Shown here one piece after another: positions 56,289 through 64,000 of a stretch of DNA of 64,000 bases; position 1 is the first letter of the stretch; each line of letters opens with the position of its first letter. Both the position numbers and the translations under genes were made by a program. This DNA is from Carnegiea gigantea (Eukaryota > Streptophyta > Magnoliopsida > Caryophyllales > Cactaceae). The DNA is taken from contig JAKOGI010002235.1 of NCBI GenBank assembly GCA_029747015.1, forward strand, positions 26,001-90,000. Reading direction: 5' to 3'. The notes below the pieces were generated by a model. That model saw nothing but the letters and a program-made list of their open reading frames with translations. It had not been told where the DNA came from and did not search any database.

Positions 56289-56773
56289 TAGGGGTGTTCG
56301 TCAGTCCAAACTCCAATCGGACCGGGTTGGTTTGAGGAGCGAATAAGAGAGAAGTTATGGACTGTGAGTCGGACCGAATAAGTCAAGGATTGGACCAGGA
56401 TCGGACCGAAAATAAATGGATCGGATCGGATTGTCATGCTAGCAAATTTTACGATATGAACATCTCATATTTTTCAATATGAATCATTTCAACATATTTC
56501 TACCATGAAAACAAATCAGTATTCTTGAACATTTGAGAAATTATAAGTTGCACAAGAAAATTAAAATTGAACAAGTAAAAAGTCGGTTTTCAAAATTTTT
56601 TTATTCGATCCTCGGTCCGGACTTGTGGAGAGCATGGAACCGGACCAAAGACCGAATAAAAAAAATTTGTGAACCCTGGACTAGACCGAATTCATTCCGT
56701 TCGGTCTGGTCCGATTCGGTACAAGCCGGTCTTTGGTCTAGTCCGAATTTGGACCAAATAATGAACAGCCCTA
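56289..56773. mobile_element. hAT-type MITE, 485 bp, with perfect 8-bp target duplication
   Basis: The ends are TAGGGGTGTTCGT and, inverted, TAGGGCTGTTCAT. Both flanks read CACGCCTT (56281-56288 and 56774-56781), a perfect 8-bp duplication as hAT transposons make. The subterminal parts are rich in TCGGACCG / GGTCCGATTCGG motifs. No transposase is encoded. An 84-codon open stretch inside (56533-56787) is incidental. Confidence 0.92.
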
Positions 56774-56781
56774 CACGCCTT

Positions 56782-57679
56782 TCTTGAATCGCCTGTCAAA
56801 CGGCCGAGGCTAGGTCTATTGATGCTTTACCTAACGCATAAAAACGTAAAATAGTTGAAAGATGAGCAAAAACTCAATACATTTAACCCCATATTGTAAA
56901 GATCAAAAATAGTTTTTAGTGGGCACCTGCATTTTATTTCATTTTAGTTTGAAATAAGGGAGAGAATATAAGTAAAATGATGTTACTAGTTATTATCTAG
57001 AAATGGAGCCCTTAATTGGATAGCCAAGTCCATTGGGAGTCGGGCCCTACATCCAACATACTTATGGATTTTTAGTGGAGCCTATTGAGCCAGTTTGAGA
57101 TCTAGAAACTTCGATCATTACCTAGGCACATACCTCTTAGGCCCATCAGGAAGCCTAGGTTGACACCATATAGGCATAATTGAATGGCCAATGTCTTGGT
57201 AATTGATGATTGGCAGGTCCACTTGTTATGTGGCAAAACAATGCTTGAAAATGATTATTCAAATACTTGTACATTATGACATTTTGATATTCATATAATA
57301 CGTAAAATTTTCGAAAGATATACGCAGTAACCATACCTTAACTTGCAATAGTCTCCGCCTTTCGTTTAGCAATTAGTCAACAACACGAACGATGGACAAG
57401 ATTGACCTTGAGTTTTGTTCAAATGAAGTTTCTTATTATTAATAATATTATATAATTATTAATTGGATCATTTTATTTACACATATGCACACACATACAT
57501 TCAAGTGAAACACCTCTTTCTCAATTATTTATGTACTTATTCATTTGTTTACTAAACACCCATGTTAGTGGCTTTTGCCTCAATTTAGACCTAATGTTTT
57601 AAACATTCAGTCGTAATTTCCAATCTAATAATTAGCAATTTCTATTTTAACACTGACAGGGGATTCTCACCAGTTTTCA
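56782..57679. other. Unclassified AT-rich DNA
   Basis: No recognisable gene or element. Confidence 0.45.
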
Positions 57680-57717
<38 letters not shown>

Positions 57718-57760
57718 CATCATCGCCATCATCATCATTATCATCATAATTATTATTATT
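57680..57760. repeat. ATT / ATC trinucleotide microsatellite
   Basis: About 13 uninterrupted ATT units, then CAT/ATC units with one GCC interruption, then ATT again. Confidence 0.95.
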
Positions 57761-58943
57761 CTTAAGTTTCCTGTTCATTTAATGGCTCTTTCCTTTTCTT
57801 GGGTGCTCATCCATACTTCCTTTAATTGACTAACTTATTATAAAGTGAATTGTCTAATGAATAAACTAATATATTCAGTATTCTTCAGTATAATTTAATA
57901 ACCTCGCCAAACTTCAGTTTAAAAGTTACTAATTAGAGAACCTTAATTAAATGGTATTTAACTTTGCTATTTATTTAAGTTGATAAAAAAATCCTTTATT
58001 TCTAATTGTTAGAGTTGACAATTTTAATTCTGTAAGATACATCTTGATAATATTTCTAATATTAAGACTTAATCAACGTTATAGCTTAACTGATCATACA
58101 CCATAATACAATCCTTGGTTTCTACTCGATTTTAAGATTATAAACATGCTTTTTTATATTTAAAGTTTGAAATCTTCATTCCTTTCCCCTTCACCATTCT
58201 CAACTTTTTAGTCATCTCCTTCCTCTTCAAATCTATCAATGGCCAAAGTCACAAATCACTACATCAGCCATAAAATTCTTCCAGAATAATAACAGTCGTC
58301 TTTAATTTTAGAATCATTCAATCAAAATTGATCAGTAGAGAGAAGATGACTTATGTGTATCAACTTCACTTATGTAGGTCCCAACTCCAACATCCAGTAT
58401 GTCAAGCACCTATTTTAGATTAAAGAACATCCTATGTATACTTAAGAACTTCCTATGTATGGTACTTAAGACATCCTATATATGGTACTTCCAAGAAGAA
58501 AACCATGGCAAAGTGAAAAGATACGTGAAGAATTTGGTAGCTTTACCTTAAAAACCATGAAGATCTGATAAGCGGAAGTGGAAGACACGGGTGCTGGTGG
58601 CTGGTTAGTGGCTCTGAGGAGCTCATGGCTATGCCCATGGTCAGTGGCAGGTGCTTTGGATAGCAGTTGTGTTCGTGGAAGAGAAAAGGGTCACGCAGGA
58701 ATTGAAGAATAATGTGAAGAGGTTGTCTTGGACTTTTTGCCCTTTATTTATCATCATCTTTTTACTTTTTTTCTTTTTTTTCATATTTTTCCAAAGAAAA
58801 TTGATTTTTCTTTTGTTTTTGGATTTTGTTTGTTTTCTAAAGATTTTATGAAGATGGAGACTTACATGTTCAATCGTACGTGATGTAGATGATTATCATA
58901 TCTTAAAATAGTATTATTTTTAAATTTTAATATGGGTTTTATG

Positions 58944-58947
<4 letters not shown>
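57761..58947. other. Unclassified AT-rich DNA
   Basis: 58,428-58,492 holds three imperfect copies of a CATCCTATGTATGGTACTTAAGA-like unit (quoted in part: ATCCTATGTAT). No gene recognised. Confidence 0.4.

Positions 58948-59001
<54 letters not shown>
58948..59001. repeat. TA dinucleotide microsatellite
   Basis: About 26 uninterrupted TA units. Confidence 0.97.
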
Positions 59002-59004
<3 letters not shown>

Positions 59005-59999
59005 ATAAATTAATATGTTTTGCACAGCTTTGATGTTCTCCTTTCTTACTAGTGGGAATATTGTAAAAATTAAATTTGATGCCAATACCATCATCTGAGT
59101 CTGGTAATAGATAAAAGTTCATATTAAATTGAAATACGTGCACTTGACGTACTTAAATTTAGATTAGTTTGAAGTAATTAAAATGGATTAGGTTTAGCTA
59201 TTACACATAACATTTGTCTATTTTTCTCTTTATAGACGTCCCAGAATAAAGTCCCTTTTTTTCATTATTGGCACCAAAAATTTTCTCTCTTTTCTAAAAC
59301 CAATAGAAAGTACAACATTAAATTATGTTCCTTTAAAAACTTGTATTACCTCAGCATGACAAATATTACAGGACAGAGAAAGTACATGTCTACACCAACC
59401 ATAATTTTTTCTTTTTGTTTAATAATACTACATTGGCGAAACTAGTTTTTTTCGACCGTAGTATATATTATTTTTATAATAGAGAAGTGTTATAATTCAC
59501 TACACTTTGTATTAAGTTTTTTTTTGAAAAAAAAAAACAACGAACCTCCACTTCATTCATCTTGTCCTAATTTGTTTCTTTAAGTGTAAATACAAGGGTC
59601 AACATGTTGCAACTAGCCATGATGCCAGGACACAAAATGGTACTCCTACAAACAACTTCAGATTTTCGAATTCCTCTCCAAAAGACTCTAACAACTAGCG
59701 GTGGACAATGGGTTGGATACTCATTGGGTCAAGTGGATTGACCCTTTAAAATGGCAACAACCTATGAAACAACATATTTCCAATCAATTTCTGAATAAAA
59801 TGGAGCAAATTTCGTTAACCCAAAATGTTCAAGAAATGGCCCCTTCCCTTTGAGCAACTAAAACGGGAAAAGGTAAGAAGCCTGGCTAAATCACATAATT
59901 AGCTACGGAAAGTAAGAGACATACTTTTTTCCTCTCAATTTTTATAATGCCCAGTGAGGAGAAAGAAAGACAGAGATAGCGGGAAGGGAACAAAAGAGC
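59002..59999. other. Unclassified AT-rich DNA
   Basis: 59,697-59,745 (AGCGGTGGACAATGGGTTGG...) resembles the end of another hAT-type MITE, but no second end was found. Poly(T)/poly(A) runs lie at 59,515-59,540. Confidence 0.35.
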
Positions 60000-60343
60000 T
60001 AAGAATGGCTTCCAAAGTCATACTAAGGGAAACTTCTTAATGGAATTTGAAGAAGTCAAACTCAACAAGGGAGATTTTTCCAAAAAAGAAAGGAAGAAAT
60101 GGATCACTGATAAACTAAATGATTTTGTGGAGAAAAGTGAACTTTTTGCTATCTATTTCTTCTCCCCCTTCACGGCTATATGGCTGAACTATTTATACAT
60201 CAATAGGCAAGCCCTACCTTGTCCTGCAACCACTGGAAGATTATCCTAAGATAACCACCATGGCCAAAATATTTACAAGATAGAATATTATCCTAAAATA
60301 TACAAACAGAATATATGAGAAAAGATTGCATCTTATCTCAACA
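60000..60343 (-). repeat. 3' LTR of copia element 2 (left limit uncertain)
   Basis: On the minus strand it starts TGTTGAGATAAGATGC right after the polypurine tract. A TATA-type TGTATAAATAG lies at 60,189-60,199. The distal end cannot be fixed because the partner LTR is outside the window. Confidence 0.6.
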
Positions 60344-60351
60344 CCTCCCCC

Positions 60352-61829
60352 TCAAGCTGGTACATTGAGCTCGATCATGCCCAACTTGCTTGTCAAGAAT
60401 TGAAATTGGTGCTTCCCAAGTGCTTTGGTCAGGATGTTGGCAGGCTGCAACTTGGTACTGATATGAGATAAGTGAAGATCACCAGATTGAAGTCGCTCGC
60501 GAACGAAGTAGCCGTCGAGTTCGATATGCTTCGTACATTCATGGAATACTGTGGCGATATGGATCACTACCTAGCTAATCACAAAAGAGTTGCATACTAT
60601 TAGGAAGAAAAATACCTAGGGAAGCCAAAAACATTTTTATCCAGATCAGTTCACTGGTGATGGCTGCCATAGATCCGTACTCGGCTTCGGCGGAGGAGCG
60701 ACAGACTGTTACTTGCTTTTTAGTCTTCCAAGAAACAGGGGATCCACCAATAGTTACAAAGTAACCTGTAAAGATCGGCGGGTGATGGGATAGGCATCCC
60801 AATCCGAATCACAATAAGCGGTGACCTACAAAGTAGGAGTAGCATTTAGAAAAATACCATTGCTGGCTGTTCCTTTCAGATAGCGTACTACTCTTTGGGC
60901 GGCGTCCATGTGTTCCATGTGTGGAGCTTGCATAAATTGGGAGAGAGAATGCACGACATAGCAAAGATTAGGGCGAGTAATAGTTAAGTAAATAAGACGC
61001 CCAATTAATCTGCGATATCGACCTGCATCATCCAACAGTGGACCAGTAGCTGGGGTCAATTTATGGTTTTCTTCAAGAGGAAACGTAGTAGGCTTGGCTC
61101 CTAATAAGCCATATTCGTCAATAATTTCTAATGCATATTTACATTGACTGAGAAACATGCCTTGTGATCCACGAGCCACTTCAATGCCAAGGAAGTATTT
61201 GAGAGGGCCAAGGTCCTTGATGCTGAAACAGTCATTTAAGTAAGCTTTCAAAGTTTCACACGCTTAGTATTGTTTCCAGCGAGAATAATGTCATCAACGT
61301 ACACCAATAAAGCCAGAAAGACATCACCCTTCTTATAAGTAAAAAGCGAATAATTAGCATAGAAGCGAACAAAACCATACTCACAAAGCTTGGAGGAAAG
61401 CTTGGCAAACCATTATCGTGGTGCTTGTCGTAGTTCGTATAAAGATTTTTGAAGCCTGCATACTTGATTAGGGCGTCCACAGGTAAAGCCAGGAGGCATG
61501 CTCATGTACACCTCTTCATCAAGATCACTGTGCAGGAAGGCATTATTGACGTTCATCTGGTGTAACTCTCATCCTTTGGCCACTGCAACACTAAGCAAAC
61601 ATCGGACACTAGTCATCTTAGCAACGGGGGCAAAGGTTTCATTATAATCGGAACCTTCCACTTGATAATCACCGCGAATAGCTAAACGGGCTTTAAAACA
61701 TTGGATTGAACCGTCTAAATTATATTTAATGCGATAAACCCATTTACAGCCAATGAGCTTCTTATTTGGGGGCAAATCTATAATTTCCCTTGTGCGGTTC
61801 TTTTCCAAAGCGTGAATTTCTTCTTGCAT
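60352..61829 (-). pseudogene. Copia element 2 reverse transcriptase and RNase H
   Basis: 61,829-61,569 is open and reads KWVYRIKYNLDGSIQ, ARLAIRGDYQVEG and ETFAPVAKMTSVR. The catalytic YVDD lies near 61,290 in an adjacent frame. 61,251-60,826 continues with DLGPLKYFLGIEVARG and LTITRPNLCY. RNase H follows with SWKTKKQVTVCRSSAEAEY near 60,690 and the C-terminal HIELDGYFVRERL, then TKALGKHQF. A few frameshifts and stops separate otherwise well-kept blocks. Confidence 0.9.
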
Positions 61830-63330
61830 TACCTATCGCCTACGAACGTCTTTAACTGCTTAATGATAGAACTTAGGCTCGACAATCTTAGTAATGGCCG
61901 CAATAAAATTTCGGTGATTATTAGAGAACTTATTACAAGTGACATAATTAACGATAGGATACCAAGTACATGAGGTGCCATGCCGAAGTGGGTTGATGTC
62001 GCGAAAGGGGTCTGTTGGGCCAGTGCTATAGCACACATATTTGTCTAAATAGGCCGGTGACCGACACTCCCTACTGCTGCGTCTGGGCAGCTCTCCAGGC
62101 CCAGTTGAAGGACCACAAGTTTCGCTGGACTGCTCAGCGGGTGTGGATGCTGGATAAGAGACAGTGGGCTCGTGAATCTCTGGTGGACTTGCTGCTGCAC
62201 TTTCAACACTTGGGCTGACAAGTTCAATGCTGTCTAGACCCCCCGTCGGTCAGAGGTATAGGGTCAAAGTCAGGTCCAACTATCGCATGGCCTGGATGAG
62301 GTATAGGTGTAGCGCTTGGTGAAAGGGTTAGGCCGGACTGGTTTGAGGATTGTGCAAAAGGCAAATGGCCCTCTTGAAAGACAACATCTTGATTTACAAA
62401 CAGCTTCTTAGTCTCGAGGTCATGCACCTTGTATCCCTTTTGGCCAAAGGGGTACACAAAAAAAACACATTTTTGACTTTGAGAGGCAAATTTATCCTTG
62501 GCTCCCAATTTATGTTGAATGTAGCACAAACTCCCAAATATCCGTAGATCATCATATGATGGTTTTTTTTAATGAACCACTTTATAAGGGGGTTTGCCTT
62601 TCAACAATCGGGTAGGAGTTCTGTTTATTAGGTAAGTTGCGGTTAAGACACATTCCCCCCAAAATTCGATAGGTAGGTTGGCTTGGAACCTAATGCTCGG
62701 GCTATATTTAGCACATAGCGGTGCATGCGTTCAACCCTACCATTTTGTTGAGGAGTTCGGACGCAACTAGTTTGGTGAAGGATTCCATTCTCAGCATAAA
62801 ACTGGGGCATAGCACCCGACACAAATTCAAACCACCCATTGTCACTCCTTATTATTTTGACTCCTTTCCCATAGGGGTTCTTAATCATTGCAATAAACCC
62901 TTTAGGCTACCAGTCTCACTACGGTCTTTCATTAGATACACCCAAGTTGTTCGACTTGCATCATCCACAATACTTAGGAAATAATGGGCTCCACAAAAAG
63001 ATGCTACTTTGTAAGAACCCCAAATATTACAGTGAATTAAATCAAATAAACCATCTGCTTTACTTTCACTACTAGTAAACGGACACCGAGTTTGTTTAGC
63101 TCGAAAACAAGTATCATAAAAGCTATCTTTATTCTTTTTCATACTAACTCCTAATTCACTAGAAAGAAGATGTAGGACTTCCCTAGTTGGATGCCCCAAG
63201 CGAGAGTGCCATAGGTGAGAAGTGTCAGCTGCATTAGCTTGAACATTGTCTTTTAGCGCTCCCTTGAAGTAGTAGACCCCTCCGTGACCCTCACCTACTC
63301 CAATCAGGCTCCTCGAGGTGCGATCCTACA
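61830..63330 (-). pseudogene. Copia element 2 integrase
   Basis: 63,199-62,885 holds MGHPTREVL (end of the HHCC zinc region), FDLIHCNIWGSY and the SIVDDASRTTWVYLM block with the first catalytic Asp. 62,888-62,643 gives IIRSDNGWFEF, and QTSCVRTPQQNGRVER with the catalytic Glu position. 62,529-62,224 carries KCVFFVYPFGQKGYKV and LFVNQDVVFQE, the copia integrase C-terminus. The frame shifts between these parts. Confidence 0.87.
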
Positions 63331-63389
63331 ATAAGCATACGTCATCATAAAATGTCACAAAGCAATTCAAATCTTAGGATATTTGACTA

Positions 63390-63995
63390 ACCGAAATTAA
63401 ATTACAGCACAAGTCGTGAGCATATAACACATTGTTGAGTTTATCTTTTTACTCAAATTGACCGAGCCTTTCTTATTAGCCACTGATTCCTTTCCATTTG
63501 GTAACTTTACAGCAATGGGTATCACCTCTCGAATTCCATGCAGTAAATTCATAGTACTAGTCATGTGACAGGAAGCTCCACTATCCAACCTCTCGAATTC
63601 CTTACCTAATAGCGTTTCATAGCCTGATTTAGGCGTGTCAATGAGGCTTAAGAGGCATTGTACATGATCCGAGGAGAGCCCTGGTGTCACCACTTGGGTT
63701 GAATCGTTGCGATGTGCTATCGGTATTGCCTCAGTCACGACAGCTGCATTAGCTGCTTCCCTGCCAGAACCTCGACCTTGGCCACCTCGGCCTCTTCGGT
63801 CGCGTCCTTTGCCTCGTCTATGGTTGCCCCAGCTTGGCGGGTAGCCAATTATCTCGTAGCAGTTGTGCTCTTTGTGGCTATATCTTCCACAGTGCTTGTA
63901 ACTTCCTTTCGTGATCATGACGGATTGTTCCTTCATAGCAAATGCCATAGCCTGCTCACTTCACATGTCTCGTCCGATCATCAACTTCTTATGAT
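63390..63995 (-). pseudogene. Copia element 2 gag C-terminus and protease
   Basis: 63,948-63,397 is open for 183 codons. It has a knuckle read as YKHCGRYSHKEHNC, where the first zinc ligand of CX2CX4HX4C is Tyr, then YEIIGYPPSWG and an RG-rich basic stretch (GRGGQGRG). The aspartic protease motif RLDSGASCHMT follows near 63,575. It is joined to the integrase region through a stop and a frame change near 63,330-63,390. Confidence 0.82.
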
Positions 63996-64000
63996 TTTCT

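Larger units (their letters stand above)
60000..64000 (-). mobile_element. Ty1/copia element 2, 3' part, cut by the window edge
   Basis: Minus-strand copia element: gag and protease at the right edge, then integrase, RT and RNase H, then a polypurine tract (TTGAGGGGGAGG, minus strand) and the start of the 3' LTR at 60,343. It has far fewer stops than copia element 1 and is from a related but distinct lineage. The 5' LTR lies beyond the window. Confidence 0.85.

Noticed and set aside
56533..56787. An 84-codon plus-strand frame
   Set aside because: It lies within the hAT MITE and runs past its end. It has no family resemblance.

Overview
This 64 kb window looks like a repeat-dense intergenic block from a large, transposon-rich seed-plant genome, probably a eudicot. 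The evidence is the mix of plant LTR retrotransposons primed by initiator tRNA-Met or an Asp-type site, a plant LINE, a Cassandra-type LTR carrying 5S rRNA sequence, MULE and hAT relics, and two endogenous Caulimoviridae copies. I see no intact host gene, tRNA gene, rRNA gene or CRISPR. Nearly every open frame belongs to a decayed mobile or viral element.

Layout. 1-8857: two related gag-only (non-autonomous) Ty3/gypsy-like families. Element A (1-3913) has two LTRs and a zinc-knuckle gag. It abuts a tandem LTR-gag-LTR-gag-LTR array of element B (3914-8857). 8858-10140: mixed CA/TA microsatellite. 10145-12915: a decayed LINE on the minus strand. 12916-17620: mostly unclassified AT-rich DNA. 17626-30120: a non-autonomous gypsy element C that acts as host for a nest. 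Its 5' LTR is split by a retrocopy-like insertion with TPR-coding remains (18172-26295), which itself carries a hAT MITE and a full-length but dead Ty1/copia element (20204-25284). Its 3' LTR is split by a solo Cassandra LTR (29440-29718).

30140-39310: a MULE transposase pseudogene cut by a genome-length endogenous pararetrovirus, EPRV copy 1 (minus strand, 32057-39274), with a 10-bp target duplication. 39310-44176: largely unclassified. 44177-47070: an Athila-like gypsy with LTR, Asp-type primer site and gag remnants. 47070-54025: EPRV copy 2 on the plus strand, so the two viral copies form an inverted pair about 7.8 kb apart. 54030-54560: an antisense fragment of the element C LTR. 56289-56773: a textbook hAT MITE with a perfect 8-bp target duplication. 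60000-64000: a second, younger-looking Ty1/copia element on the minus strand, cut by the window edge.

The viral copies read, in viral order: tRNA-Met primer site, small basic-tailed ORF, coat protein with zinc knuckle, movement-protein-like block, aspartic protease, reverse transcriptase, RNase H, a further downstream ORF, enhancer repeats, TATA box, poly(A) signal and repeat-rich leader. Coat before movement protein is the order known from cavemoviruses and solendoviruses. All viral frames carry multiple stops and frameshifts. The inverted arrangement, the shared ends inside the leader, the target duplication and the retained promoters are the most interesting things here.
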